A DNA stretch of 60,680 nt, taken from the NCBI GenBank assembly GCA_002069885.1, contig MWCD01000019.1, positions 1-60,680 of the forward strand, written 5' to 3'. Source of the DNA: a bacterium ADurb.Bin236. Lineage in GTDB: Bacteria; UBP15; UBA6099. Below the pieces are notes generated by a model, which worked only from the letters and a program-made list of their open reading frames with translations, was not told the DNA's origin and did not search any database. A program made the translations under genes and the position numbers. Below are positions 27,402 through 36,769 of this stretch, piece after piece (position 1 is the stretch's first letter; each line of letters opens with the position of its first letter).

Positions 27402-29525
27402 ATGGAAAGCACACAGTATGAAGCCAAACTCCAACTGGGAGAACATGAGCTTCAGATATCAACGGGAAAGATGGCAAGGCAGGCAAGCGGCGCGGTCGTG
27501 GTCAGATACGCGGGCAGCGTCGTGCTTGTCACAGCCACACTATCTAAGAACGACAGAGACATCGACTACTTCCCGTTGATGGTTGATTTCGAGGAAAAGA
27601 TGTACGCCGCAGGGAAGATTCCGGGCGGGTTCATCAAAAGGGAAGGGCGCGCGTCGGATCACGCGGTAATAAGCGCCCGCCTCGTGGACAGGGCCATCAG
27701 GCCTCTGTTCCCCAAAGGTTTCAAAAAAGAAGTGCAGGTGGTTTGCCTCGCGCTGTCGTCGGACATGGAAAATCCGATAGACGTGCTGGGGCTTGTCGGA
27801 GCGTCCACCGCGCTTTCGATTTCCGAGATACCGTTCGACGGCCCTGTGGCCTCTGTTCGAGTGGGCAGGGTGGACGGCAAGTTCATCGTCAACCCGACTT
27901 TCGCGCAGCAGGAGGAAGGCGACATCGACATAGTCATCGCCGGGAACGAACAGTCCGTGATGATGGTCGAGGGAGAAATGAAAGAAATCTCCGAGGCGGA
28001 TTTCCTCGAAGCTTTGGAATTCGCGAGGGAGCCGATAAGCAAACTTATCGCTCTGCAGAGGGAAATCGCATCTCATATCGGCAAAGCAAAGGTAGAGTTC
28101 GTCGCTCCGGTCCCGGACGAAGAGCTTGCCCGCAAGGTGGAAGAGTTCGCCGAGCCGAGAATCCGAGCCGCTCTGGACGGAAAGATGAAGACGGAGCGCG
28201 AGGCGGATATCGCGGCGCTGGTCGAGCAGGCTGTGGCGGAATTCGCCACCGACGGCGAGGCCGTCGATTCAGCGAAGGTCAAAGAGGTCAAAAATGTTCT
28301 GGAAGGCCTAGAGAAACGTCTTATGCGAGAGAGAATCTGCAAGGACGGAGTCAGGCCGGACGGACGAAGCAAGGACGAAATCCGCCCGATATCATGCGAT
28401 GTGGCGCTTCTGCCCCGCACGCACGGCTCGGCGATGTTCACAAGAGGCCAGACTCAAGTGCTCAGCGCGGTAACGCTCGGCTCGCCACGCGACGCTCAGC
28501 GCATCGACGGCATCAGCAATGACATCGAGAAACAGTACATGCATCAGTACAACTTCCCGCCGTTCAGCGTCGGCGAAGTTCGCATGATGCGCGGCCCGTC
28601 CCGGAGGGACATCGGACACGGCATGCTCGCCGAGCGCGCGGTGGCGGGGATGATTCCCAATGAGGAAGAGTTCCCGTACGCGATACGCGTGGTGTCGGAA
28701 GTGCTGGAAAGCAACGGTTCAAGCTCGATGGCCAGCGTGTGCGCCAGCTCGATGTCTCTGATGGACGCCGGAGTGCCGCTGAAAAGCCCGGTGGCCGGCA
28801 TAGCAATGGGCCTAGTCATTGAGGAGTCGGGCGCTCACCATGTGCTCACGGACATTCAGGGCGTGGAAGACCACCTCGGCGACATGGATTTCAAAGTGGC
28901 CGGCACAAGCAAAGGCATAACCGCTGTTCAGATGGACATCAAAGTGAAGGGCGTGACTGCGGGCCTGATGAAGGAAGCGATGGAAAAGGCGCGCGTCGCC
29001 CGCATGATCATACTCGGAAAGATGAACGACGCGATAAGCAGCCCGAGGCCGGATGTTTCCCCGTACGCGCCGAGGCTCATCATAATCAAGATCGACATCG
29101 AGAAGATCGGAACAGTGATAGGCCCCGGAGGCAAAACCATCCGCCGCATCACAGACGAAACAGGCGTGAAGGTGGATATCGAAGACGACGGGCGCGTCCT
29201 AATCTACACCGCGGACGCCGCCGCAGGCGAAGCCGCGCGCAAGATGGTCGAAGACCTCGTGGCCGAAGTGGAAGTCGGCAAAATCTACGAAGGCATTGTG
29301 AGGCGGATCGTCAACTTCGGCGCTTTCGTCGAAGTGCTGCCCGGAACCGACGGCCTCGTGCATATCAGCCAGATCGCTCCCACCCGCATCAATCAGGTGG
29401 AAGACGTTCTTTCAGTCGGACAGAAAGTCCGCGTGAAGGTTCGCGAGATAGACGACATGAACAGGGTAAACCTGACGATGAAGGATGTGCCCGGAGCTTT
29501 GGACCCGGACAATAATCCTCTCTGA
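27402..29525 (+). CDS. pnp: Polyribonucleotide nucleotidyltransferase (PNPase)
   Basis: 3'-5' phosphorolytic exoribonuclease of the RNA degradosome. The 707-residue product has two RNase PH domains (FPLMVDFEEKMYAAGKIPGGF, SDHAVISARLVDRAIRPLFP; then MFTRGQTQVLSAVTLG, MMRGPSRRDIGHGMLAERA), a KH domain (GTVIGPGGKTIRRITDETG) and an S1 domain (GKIYEGIVRRIVNFGAFVEVLPGTDGLVHIS). Normal length. A GGAAGGG site precedes the ATG. A strong terminator follows. Confidence 0.98.
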   Translation: MESTQYEAKLQLGEHELQISTGKMARQASGAVVVRYAGSVVLVTATLSKNDRDIDYFPLMVDFEEKMYAAGKIPGGFIKREGRASDHAVISARLVDRAIRPLFPKGFKKEVQVVCLALSSDMENPIDVLGLVGASTALSISEIPFDGPVASVRVGRVDGKFIVNPTFAQQEEGDIDIVIAGNEQSVMMVEGEMKEISEADFLEALEFAREPISKLIALQREIASHIGKAKVEFVAPVPDEELARKVEEFAEPRIRAALDGKMKTEREADIAALVEQAVAEFATDGEAVDSAKVKEVKNVLEGLEKRLMRERICKDGVRPDGRSKDEIRPISCDVALLPRTHGSAMFTRGQTQVLSAVTLGSPRDAQRIDGISNDIEKQYMHQYNFPPFSVGEVRMMRGPSRRDIGHGMLAERAVAGMIPNEEEFPYAIRVVSEVLESNGSSSMASVCASSMSLMDAGVPLKSPVAGIAMGLVIEESGAHHVLTDIQGVEDHLGDMDFKVAGTSKGITAVQMDIKVKGVTAGLMKEAMEKARVARMIILGKMNDAISSPRPDVSPYAPRLIIIKIDIEKIGTVIGPGGKTIRRITDETGVKVDIEDDGRVLIYTADAAAGEAARKMVEDLVAEVEVGKIYEGIVRRIVNFGAFVEVLPGTDGLVHISQIAPTRINQVEDVLSVGQKVRVKVREIDDMNRVNLTMKDVPGALDPDNNPL

Positions 29526-29550
29526 CGTTAGGTTGATTTCAGACTAAAAT

Positions 29551-29585
29551 AAAAGCGGCGCGCCCGATAAGCGCGCCGCTTTTTT
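29551..29585 (+). terminator. Rho-independent terminator after pnp
   Basis: AAAAGCGGCGCGC at 29551-29563, 7-base loop, GCGCGCCGCTTTT at 29571-29583, then TT. A perfect 13-bp stem with a T-run, 26 bases after the pnp stop. It also lies just after the hbd stop on the other strand and may serve both. Confidence 0.85.
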
Positions 29586-29602
29586 AGTTGCCGTAAAAAT
29601 TG

Positions 29603-30466
29603 TTATTTTGAATAATCGTAGAAGCCGCGTCCGGTTTTTCTGCCGTGGAGTCCGGCGACGACCATCTTTTTCATCAACAGGGCCGGCCTGTATTTCGGAT
29701 CGTTGTATCCGTTATAAAGAGTTTCCATCACGTTGAGGCAAACGTCGATGCCGATAAGGTCGGCGAGCGCGAGCGGTCCCATGGGATGGTTCATTCCGAG
29801 TTTCATGCCCGTGTCGATATCTTCAGCCGAGCCGACTCCCTCTGAATAAGCCTGAATGGCCTCGTTTATCATTACCATGATGAACCGGCTGGTGGCGAAC
29901 CCCGGAAAATCGTTGACGACTATCGGCGTTTTGCCGAGTTCAATCGAAAGGTCGCGCACGGTCGTAACGGTCTCTTCGCTGGTCACGAAGCCTTTGATTA
30001 TCTCTATGAGCTGCATCACCGGCACGGGATTGAAGAAATGCACGCCGATGACGTTTTCCGGCCTCTTCGTGGCGGAGGCGATGGCTGTTATTGACTGAGA
30101 CGACGTGTTGGTTCCGAGGATAGCGCCGGCGGGAAGAATCCCGTCCAACTCGGCAAACACGCGTTTCTTCAGATTGATGTCCTCGTTGATCGCCTCAATT
30201 GCTATATCGCAACTATCTGCCCCCTCGTAGGACGTTACGCCTTTGATGCGCGCGAGCGTGGCTTTCATTTCGTCCGCCGTCAGCTTGTCTTTCTTTACCA
30301 TCCGCTCTAAGTTCGCGCTGATGGTGGAGATGCCGCGCTCCAGAAACGCGTCGCTCACGTCTTTCAGGATGACTTCCCTGCCGCTCATCGCCATCACGTG
30401 CGCAATGCCGTTGCCCATCGTTCCCGCTCCCATAACGAGCGCCTTCTTGATGTCCTTCGCTGCCAT
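29603..30466 (-). CDS. 3-hydroxybutyryl-CoA dehydrogenase
   Basis: NAD(P)-dependent oxidation of 3-hydroxyacyl-CoA in beta-oxidation or butyrate pathways. The 287-residue product has the Rossmann motif [66 protein letters not shown] (catalytic His) and [18 protein letters not shown], followed by [18 protein letters not shown] and a C-terminal YDYSK. The ATG has a GGAGGAATAAA site. It follows the crotonase gene on the same strand and probably shares its promoter. Confidence 0.93.
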   Translation of the reverse strand: MAAKDIKKALVMGAGTMGNGIAHVMAMSGREVILKDVSDAFLERGISTISANLERMVKKDKLTADEMKATLARIKGVTSYEGADSCDIAIEAINEDINLKKRVFAELDGILPAGAILGTNTSSQSITAIASATKRPENVIGVHFFNPVPVMQLIEIIKGFVTSEETVTTVRDLSIELGKTPIVVNDFPGFATSRFIMVMINEAIQAYSEGVGSAEDIDTGMKLGMNHPMGPLALADLIGIDVCLNVMETLYNGYNDPKYRPALLMKKMVVAGLHGRKTGRGFYDYSK

Positions 30467-30514
30467 TTTATTCCTCCATATAGATTTTTCAGACCGGATT
30501 TCGGGCCGCGCCCG

Positions 30515-31300
30515 CTATTTCCTGAATCTGTTGAAGTCAGGTTTCCGTTTCTCCATGAACGACGTCATTCCCTCTTTCAACTCTTCGCTTCCGTAGGTGG
30601 CCGACAACATTTCGATGCCGTGCATGTATGAAGAGTGCAGCAGGTCGCTCTCAAAATTGAGCGAAGTCTTGGATATCCTCAGCGACTGCGGGCTCATTTC
30701 GAGGATGCGGGACACCCACGCTTGTGTTTCCTCTTCGAGAGAGCCGTCGGGGACGACTTTGTTTATCCAGCCCATTTCGAGGGCTTCTCGCGCTGTATAT
30801 CTGCCGCAAAGGAAAATAATTTCTTTCGCCTTTTTGTCTCCGACGAGGCGCGGAAGAATCTGTGTGCCGGCGAGCACGGGCGTGCTGCCTACGGTCGGGC
30901 CGACCTGTCCGAACACCGACTTCTCGGTGGCTATCGTCAGGTCGCAAACCAGATTTATTTCGTTTCCGCCTCCGAGGCAGTATCCGTCGACTGCGGCAAT
31001 GACCGGTTTCGGGCACTGGCGGATGAGAGAGAAAAGATTGAACAGTTTTAATACGAACACCCGGCCGGTTGCGGGAGAGAGTTCGAGCATCTCCGCGATA
31101 TCGCCGCCGGAGCAGAATGCTTTTCCGCCTTCCGAAGTCAGAACCGCCGCGCCGACGCTCGCGTCTTGAGAGGCGTCCGTGAAGGCCTCAGTCAGTTCAT
31201 CCAGCGTGCGGGAGCGGAAAGAGTTGAGGGCCTTCGGCCTGTTGATGGATATTCTAGCCCGGCCTTCGCTTTTTTCGTATATCACATCTTCGAATTCCAT
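30515..31300 (-). CDS. Enoyl-CoA hydratase/isomerase family protein (MenB/BadI-like)
   Basis: Crotonase-fold enzyme of about 261 residues: ISINRPKALNSFRSRTL, FCSGGDIAEML (oxyanion hole), VDGYCLGGGNEINLVCDL (second oxyanion hole), and FGQVGPTVGSTPVLAGTQILPRLVGDKKAKEI with LCGRYTAREALEMGWINKVVP. The latter resembles naphthoate synthase and the ring-opening BadI rather than plain enoyl-CoA hydratase, so substrate is open. The ATG at 31300 has a GGAGG site; the frame extends to 31339 but that start is not supported. The next gene is a 3-hydroxyacyl-CoA dehydrogenase. Confidence 0.82.
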   Translation of the reverse strand: MEFEDVIYEKSEGRARISINRPKALNSFRSRTLDELTEAFTDASQDASVGAAVLTSEGGKAFCSGGDIAEMLELSPATGRVFVLKLFNLFSLIRQCPKPVIAAVDGYCLGGGNEINLVCDLTIATEKSVFGQVGPTVGSTPVLAGTQILPRLVGDKKAKEIIFLCGRYTAREALEMGWINKVVPDGSLEEETQAWVSRILEMSPQSLRISKTSLNFESDLLHSSYMHGIEMLSATYGSEELKEGMTSFMEKRKPDFNRFRK

Positions 31301-31329
31301 AGGGAAAAACCTCCAGCGGAACGAGACGG

Positions 31330-31358
31330 ATTCTATCACCGCGAATCCGGCGTGTCAA
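31330..31358 (-). promoter_or_regulatory. Promoter for crotonase-hbd operon
   Basis: On the minus strand TTGACA (31358-31353), 17-base spacer, TAGAAT (31335-31330). It points to the crotonase gene, whose start codon lies about 30 bases downstream. Confidence 0.75.
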
Positions 31359-31523
31359 CGGAAACGCTCCGCTCGCGGCTTGTGCGTATTGCGGCGCGGT
31401 GATATATTTGAAATAGATAATTTATCGTCGCGGCGGGGATTTAGAATCGGTTCAGGCGGCCTCGGCGCGTCGGTCGCGTCGGCAAGGCTGAACGGCAACT
31501 AAGGCGGCGGGGAGGTCTCGCGA

Positions 31524-33944
31524 ATGGCATCCGGCGGAAGAAGAAACAGAGCGGTTCCCGGCAGGGTCGAGAAAGCGCGGACGGATTCGAGAGGATTAAG
31601 CGTCGCGCTCTCGACAGGCGGCGCGCGCGTCTCCTTCATGTCTCCCGAAATTGTAAGGGTCAGGATTTGGCGGGAAGACTCCGCCGAAGAGCCGTCTTGG
31701 GCGGTGGTTCAACCCAAACCCGATGCTGTTGAATTCTCTTACTCCTCCGACGACTTGGAATGGACACTTGAGTCTTCGGCTCTCACTATTGTTATAAACA
31801 AAGACCCGTTCAAAATAAGGATTCAGGACAAAGCCGGAAGATGTTTGACGGAAGAAGAGGACGAGGGCGGCGTGTGGTGGGACGACAGCGGCTCGTGGCT
31901 GCGCCGCCGCGCGGGAAAAGACGACAGGTTTTACGGCTTCGGCGAAAAAACTTTCGGCCTCGTCAGAAGGGGCCGGAAGATGTCGATGTGGAACACCGAC
32001 CACCCCTTCAATAAAACCGGAAGCGACCCGCTTTATGTGTCCATTCCGTTTTTCATAGGCGTTTCCAGCGGCGCGGCTTATGGAATGTTTTTCGACAGCT
32101 CATGGAAATGTCATTTCGACATGGGCGCGGCGAAAGGCAAATGCTGGACGCACAACGTCGAAGGCGGGCCGATAAACTACTACTTCATCGCAGGCCCGGA
32201 CATGAAGAAAGTCGTGGAGAGATACGCATGGCTGACGGGCCTCTCTCCTTTGCCGCCGAAGTGGTCTCTTGGTTTTCATCAGTCGCGCTGGAGTTACAAA
32301 AACGAACAGAGCGTCAGGGGAATCGCGTCGAAATTCAGAAGCTTGGACATCCCGTGCGACGTGATTCATCTCGATATTCATTACATGAACGGCTACAGGG
32401 TTTTCACTTGGAACGGGAAGAGATTTCCCGACCCGGCGGGGATGTTCGCCACAATGCTCGAAGACGGGTTCAAGCTGGTGACGATTGTCGATCCCGGAGT
32501 GAAGAACGAGCCGGGGTACGACGTTTACGAGGAAGGCGTTCAGGGAGATTTCTTCTGCCGCAGGGCCGACGGGAAATATTTCAAGGGAGTGGTCTGGCCG
32601 GGCGAGACGGTTTTTCCGGATTTCATCCGCTCCGATGTCAGAAAATGGTGGGCGGGCAGGGTGGCTGACTTTGTTAAAACCTACGGGGCAGCCGGCGTAT
32701 GGAACGACATGAACGAGCCTAGCGTGAATATAAAGCCGCATATTAAAAGGGTGACGACGGACGATCTCGCGCATGTGGAGCACGGCCGCCGAGTTCCTCA
32801 TAAGAAAGTCAGAAATATTTACGGGTTTGCGGAGGCGATGTCGACGCGCGAGGGGCAGTTGGCCGCGCGACCCGGCAAACGGCCTTTCCTGCTGACGCGC
32901 GCGGGTTACGCCGGGATTCAGAGATACGCGGCGATATGGACGGGCGACAACACAAGCTCGTGGGAACACCTGCGGCTCAGCGTTCCGATGCTCTGCTCGC
33001 TGGGATTGTCCGGCGTTCCTTTCGTCGGGGCCGACATCGGCGGTTTCCACGGAAACTGCTCTCCGGAACTGTTTGCCAGATGGATACAGATCGGGGTCTT
33101 TTATCCGTTCTGCCGAGCGCACTCCATGCTGCTGTCGAGAAGACAGGAGCCGTGGAGCTTCGGACCGCGCGTCGAAAAAATCGCCCGCGAGCATATCAAA
33201 CTGCGCTACAGGCTTATGCCTTATATATACGGCGCGTTTTATGAAAGCTCCACGACAGGGATGCCGCCGATGCGGCCGCTCGCTCTCGAATTTCAGAACG
33301 ACGAGCCGTGCTTCGGACTCGACGACCAGTTTATGTTCGGCTCTTCGCTTATGGTCGCTCCTGTGATGAAGCCGGGCGCCGAGAGCAGGGTAATTTATTT
33401 CCCGCCCGGTGAATGGATCGATTTCCACACAGGCGAGAGGATGCCGGGCAGCCGCAGAAAAACGGTTTCCGCGCCGCTGGACGTTATTCCTATTTACATA
33501 AGGTCGGGTTCGATTATCCCGACGACTGTCGAGATGAGCCACATAGGGATGAAACCCGCCGATCCGCTGATTCTCAACATCGAACACGGCGCGCCCGCGT
33601 CTCTTCTTTACTATGAGGACGACGGCGAAACGTTCGCTAACGAATCCGGAGCTTTCAACAAAATCAAATATACATACGCGGAAAAAGACGGGACGGCGAT
33701 CTTTGAAGCGGAACCCGTCGTGACCGGAATTCGGCCGGATAGGACCCGCGTGGTCGTCAAACTCAGAGGGCTGCCCGGATTTCCCTCAAAGATTCTTCTC
33801 AACGGAAAACAGGTCCACGAGGGATGGATGGAGTCTTCAGGCGCGGAAGCGCCCGACGATGGCTGGAACTACATCGCTGAAACAAAAACTCTCTGTGTGG
33901 GTTATCCAGAAAAAATGAAGCCTGTCCGTATCGAGATATCGTAA
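31524..33944 (+). CDS. Glycoside hydrolase family 31 (alpha-glucosidase-like)
   Basis: The 806-residue product has the N-terminal beta domain with RFYGFGEKTFGLVRRGRKMSM and the catalytic barrel: LGFHQSRWSYKNEQSVRGIA, DVIHLDIHYMNGYRVFTWN, GVWNDMNEPSV (nucleophile Asp about residue 395), and WTGDNTSSWEHLRLSVPML (acid/base Asp), followed by GVPFVGADIGGF. C-terminal beta domains complete it. No signal peptide, so it likely cuts alpha-glucosides (or alpha-xylosides) inside the cell. Starts with a GGGGAGG site. First gene of a plus-strand block, 223 bases from the divergent crotonase promoter. Confidence 0.93.
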   Translation: MASGGRRNRAVPGRVEKARTDSRGLSVALSTGGARVSFMSPEIVRVRIWREDSAEEPSWAVVQPKPDAVEFSYSSDDLEWTLESSALTIVINKDPFKIRIQDKAGRCLTEEEDEGGVWWDDSGSWLRRRAGKDDRFYGFGEKTFGLVRRGRKMSMWNTDHPFNKTGSDPLYVSIPFFIGVSSGAAYGMFFDSSWKCHFDMGAAKGKCWTHNVEGGPINYYFIAGPDMKKVVERYAWLTGLSPLPPKWSLGFHQSRWSYKNEQSVRGIASKFRSLDIPCDVIHLDIHYMNGYRVFTWNGKRFPDPAGMFATMLEDGFKLVTIVDPGVKNEPGYDVYEEGVQGDFFCRRADGKYFKGVVWPGETVFPDFIRSDVRKWWAGRVADFVKTYGAAGVWNDMNEPSVNIKPHIKRVTTDDLAHVEHGRRVPHKKVRNIYGFAEAMSTREGQLAARPGKRPFLLTRAGYAGIQRYAAIWTGDNTSSWEHLRLSVPMLCSLGLSGVPFVGADIGGFHGNCSPELFARWIQIGVFYPFCRAHSMLLSRRQEPWSFGPRVEKIAREHIKLRYRLMPYIYGAFYESSTTGMPPMRPLALEFQNDEPCFGLDDQFMFGSSLMVAPVMKPGAESRVIYFPPGEWIDFHTGERMPGSRRKTVSAPLDVIPIYIRSGSIIPTTVEMSHIGMKPADPLILNIEHGAPASLLYYEDDGETFANESGAFNKIKYTYAEKDGTAIFEAEPVVTGIRPDRTRVVVKLRGLPGFPSKILLNGKQVHEGWMESSGAEAPDDGWNYIAETKTLCVGYPEKMKPVRIEIS

Positions 33945-33980
33945 GCCTTGATTTGAACCGCGTACGCGCAGGAGGCGATT

Positions 33981-34847
33981 ATGGGCGGAGATAAGATTAG
34001 AATAATTGTCGCCGGCCACTCAGGATTCTGCGGCGGGGCGAAACGCGCTATGGAGCTTGCGGCCGCGGCCGCTGAAACGGGACGCCATGTGTACACGCTT
34101 GGCCCTCTGCTCCACAATCCCGAAGCGTTGAAAACGCTGAAACAGATGAAGATAAAAGTCGCCGCCGGAGTTTCTGACATTCCGCCGGGGGCGACGGTTG
34201 TGTTGCGCGCTCACGGGGCAACGCCCGGCGAGATAGAGACATTGCGGGCGGCGGAAGCCAAGATAGTGGACGCCGTATGCCCGTTCGTCGCCGGGATTCA
34301 TAAAAAGATACGCGCTCTGAATCAGCGAGGCGCAGTCGTGTACATAGCGGGCGACGCCGCGCACTCGGAGACGGCGACGCAATCGAGCGTTTGCGCGAAC
34401 AAAGGCGGCGTTTTCGCTGCCGCCGCAGAAGCACGCGCCGCGAAGCCGCCTGAAGGGCGTCCCGCCGCCCTGATTGCTCAGACATCTTTTGACAGGGCGG
34501 AATTCGCCGAAATCGCAGCCGCGCTGTCCGCGCGAATTCCGGAAATTGAAATCCACGACACTCTGTGCGACTGGATGCGGAAAGCCAGAGAGAGCGCGGA
34601 GAAAGTCGCGCGAGAAACGGGTTTGATGATAGTGGTCGGAGGGCGCGCGAGCGCCAACACTTCGCGGTTGTTCGACGTGTGCGTCGCAGCGGGCGCGCGC
34701 GCTTTTCTTGTGGAGACGGCGGACGAGATTCTGCCTGAACACGTCGCGGGAGCAGGTTCCATCGGCGTCGCCGCCGGCGCTTCGACTCCTCCTGAATCTA
34801 TAGACAGAGTCGTAAGAAAACTGGAAACTGTCGCTGAGGGGATATAG
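33981..34847 (+). CDS. ispH: 4-hydroxy-3-methylbut-2-enyl diphosphate reductase
   Basis: Last step of the non-mevalonate isoprenoid pathway, a [4Fe-4S] enzyme. The 288-residue product keeps the three cluster cysteines (GFCGGAKRA, C17; VDAVCPFV near 97; HDTLCDWM near 195), the HxE active-site pair (AAHSETATQ), the SANTSRL loop and AAGASTPPESI. Spacing fits the family, although sequence is divergent from E. coli IspH (for example HSE replaces HPE). An AGGAGG site precedes the ATG. No other isoprenoid gene is in the window. Confidence 0.9.
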   Translation: MGGDKIRIIVAGHSGFCGGAKRAMELAAAAAETGRHVYTLGPLLHNPEALKTLKQMKIKVAAGVSDIPPGATVVLRAHGATPGEIETLRAAEAKIVDAVCPFVAGIHKKIRALNQRGAVVYIAGDAAHSETATQSSVCANKGGVFAAAAEARAAKPPEGRPAALIAQTSFDRAEFAEIAAALSARIPEIEIHDTLCDWMRKARESAEKVARETGLMIVVGGRASANTSRLFDVCVAAGARAFLVETADEILPEHVAGAGSIGVAAGASTPPESIDRVVRKLETVAEGI

Positions 34848-34934
34848 AATGTTCATTGTGAGCCGCGCCGAGACGTTGCGGACACGACGTTCAAAAAGCC
34901 CGGCGTCGCCGGGCCTCGAAGGGAGTATCATCAG

Positions 34935-35876
34935 ATGAAAGCAATCGTCACGGGAGGAGCCGGGTTCATCGGCTCCAATCTCGCCGATGCCCTTATAAAT
35001 CTCGGCTGGTCTGTTTCAGTGGTGGACGATTTATCTTCAGGAAAAACGGAGAACCTGAATCCGGCGGCGAAGTTCTTCAAAAAAGACATCGTCGACCCTA
35101 CAGTCAGAGAGGCGTTCGAGGAAACTCGGCCGGACGTCGTATTTCATCTCGCCGCCCAGATAAGCGTAGCGGACTCCGTTCGAAATCCCGTGAAGGACGC
35201 GCGAATCAACCTCGAAGGCTCCCTCAACCTACTTCAGTCTTGCGTGGAGTTCGGAGTTGGAAAATTCATATTTTCGTCTTCCGGCGGCACAATATACGGC
35301 GAAACGCCGGGCGAGCCGGCGACGGAGCAGTTCCCGCTGCGCCCGTTCGCGCCCTACGGCATAAGCAAGATGGCGCTGGAAAGCTACCTGAAGTTTTTCT
35401 CAGTCGAGCACGGCCTAAAGTATACATCGTTGCGGTACGGCAACGTTTATGGTCCGAGGCAGGACCCTCACGGCGAGGCCGGGGTTGTCGCGATTTTCGC
35501 CCGCGCGATGTTGGAAGGAAAGACTCCTACCATAAACGGCGACGGCTCCTGCCTGCGAGATTATGTGTTTGTCGGAGACGTCGTCAGAGCCAATATCGCC
35601 GCTATTGATAAAGGCCACAACGGAGCTTTCAATATCGGAACAGGGAAAGCTACGGACGTGAATGAGATTTACGCGCTGCTGAGCGCGGCGACAGGTTTCG
35701 GCTCTCCTGCAATCAGAGGCCCTTTCAGAGCGGGAGACCTTAAAAGAAGCGTGCTCAACAACGCTCTCGCCGGTGAAACGCTCGGTTGGTCGCCTCAAGT
35801 CTCGCTCGACGAAGGCATGAAGCTGACTGTGAAATTTTTCAAAGAACAGGCCGCGCGGAACAAGGCGCGCGAATGA
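34935..35876 (+). CDS. NAD-dependent sugar-nucleotide epimerase (UDP-glucose 4-epimerase-like)
   Basis: Extended short-chain dehydrogenase of 313 residues: VTGGAGFIGSNLADAL (NAD motif), VVFHLAAQISVADSVRNP, SSSGGTIYGETPGEPATE, the YGISK catalytic pair (PYGISKMALE), LRYGNVYGPRQDPHGEAG and DGSCLRDYVFVGDVVRA. It fits epimerases acting on UDP-glucose/UDP-GlcNAc or their uronates. A short GCCCGGC/GCCGGGC hairpin lies at 34898-34914 just before its ribosome site (GGGAG). Part of the sugar block with the next three genes. Confidence 0.85.
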   Translation: MKAIVTGGAGFIGSNLADALINLGWSVSVVDDLSSGKTENLNPAAKFFKKDIVDPTVREAFEETRPDVVFHLAAQISVADSVRNPVKDARINLEGSLNLLQSCVEFGVGKFIFSSSGGTIYGETPGEPATEQFPLRPFAPYGISKMALESYLKFFSVEHGLKYTSLRYGNVYGPRQDPHGEAGVVAIFARAMLEGKTPTINGDGSCLRDYVFVGDVVRANIAAIDKGHNGAFNIGTGKATDVNEIYALLSAATGFGSPAIRGPFRAGDLKRSVLNNALAGETLGWSPQVSLDEGMKLTVKFFKEQAARNKARE

Positions 35877-35934
35877 AACCGGATTCTTCGTCGGAATTCG
35901 GAATATATCCGGCCGGGCGGCGAGTCAAAGCCTG

Positions 35935-36762
35935 ATGCGTCCCGCGATCTCCACTCAAATATTCGGTCATGACAATCTTATCGCTTCCGATATCCGCATG
36001 ATTCGCGAATCGGGTTTCGACGCGGTGGAAGTTTACGGCGTTCCGCCTCATTTCGATTGTATGGATTCGGGGAGCGTATCCGAGCTTGCCGCGATGCTCG
36101 ACGGAGAGGGATTGAATGCGGTGTCCGTTCACATGCCGTATATCGACCCGGCGGGCGGCGGCGCGGCGGCGCGCGTCTCGATTACCGCAGGCGGCGTTGA
36201 TAATGTGAAGAGAGCGACAGCGCGGGCGCTGGCTTGCGTCGAGGCGGCGGCTGTTCTCCGCGCCCCGGTCGTCGTCGCGCATTGCGGCTCTTACAACGAC
36301 CCGCTTAACGGCGAAACGGCTTCCAACCTTGCGTCGTTCATCGCCTCCGTCGCTGCGGCATTTAAATCGGCGGGCGTCAGGCTGGCTCTTGAAAACGTCG
36401 CTTCCGCTTTTTCATCGTCAGTTTGTCTGCCGAGATTCCTTGCGGCCAATTCATTCGGGATCGCCGGCGTTTGTTTCGACGCCGCTCACGCGCACATAAG
36501 CGAAGACTCCGCCCGGGCCGTTCTTAATTACGGAAGTTTAATTGAACACGTTCATATATCAGACAACGACGGGAGTCGGGACCGCCACTTGTTGCCGATG
36601 AGCGAAGGCTGCTCCGTGGATTGGCCGGCCGTCGTCGGCGCGCTGCAAGCAATTAAATATTCCGGAAGCGTGACGCTGGAAGCGAGGCCTGATTCGGCCC
36701 CGGCGTCGTTTCTAAAATCCTGCCGCGATGTGTTCGACGCTCTCAAAATACATGGGGATTGA
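35935..36762 (+). CDS. Sugar phosphate isomerase/epimerase family (TIM barrel)
   Basis: The 275-residue product shows the AP-endonuclease-2-like barrel: STQIFGHDNLIASDIRMIRESGFDAVEVYG, SVHMPYIDPAGG, VVVAHCGSYNDP, LALENVA, GVCFDAAHAHISEDS, HVHISDNDGSRDRHLLPMSEG and VTLEARPD. These carry the metal-binding His, Glu and Asp residues of xylose-isomerase-like proteins. Substrate unknown. The 3' end is 8 bases before the preferred start of the kinase, which suggests coupling. The ATG has no clear ribosome site. Confidence 0.75.
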   Translation: MRPAISTQIFGHDNLIASDIRMIRESGFDAVEVYGVPPHFDCMDSGSVSELAAMLDGEGLNAVSVHMPYIDPAGGGAAARVSITAGGVDNVKRATARALACVEAAAVLRAPVVVAHCGSYNDPLNGETASNLASFIASVAAAFKSAGVRLALENVASAFSSSVCLPRFLAANSFGIAGVCFDAAHAHISEDSARAVLNYGSLIEHVHISDNDGSRDRHLLPMSEGCSVDWPAVVGALQAIKYSGSVTLEARPDSAPASFLKSCRDVFDALKIHGD

Positions 36763-36769
36763 AAATTCT

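Noticed and set aside
32100-33587. Long minus-strand open frame (about 495 codons)
   Set aside because: Antisense to the GH31 gene; composition typical of a shadow frame and no ribosome site.
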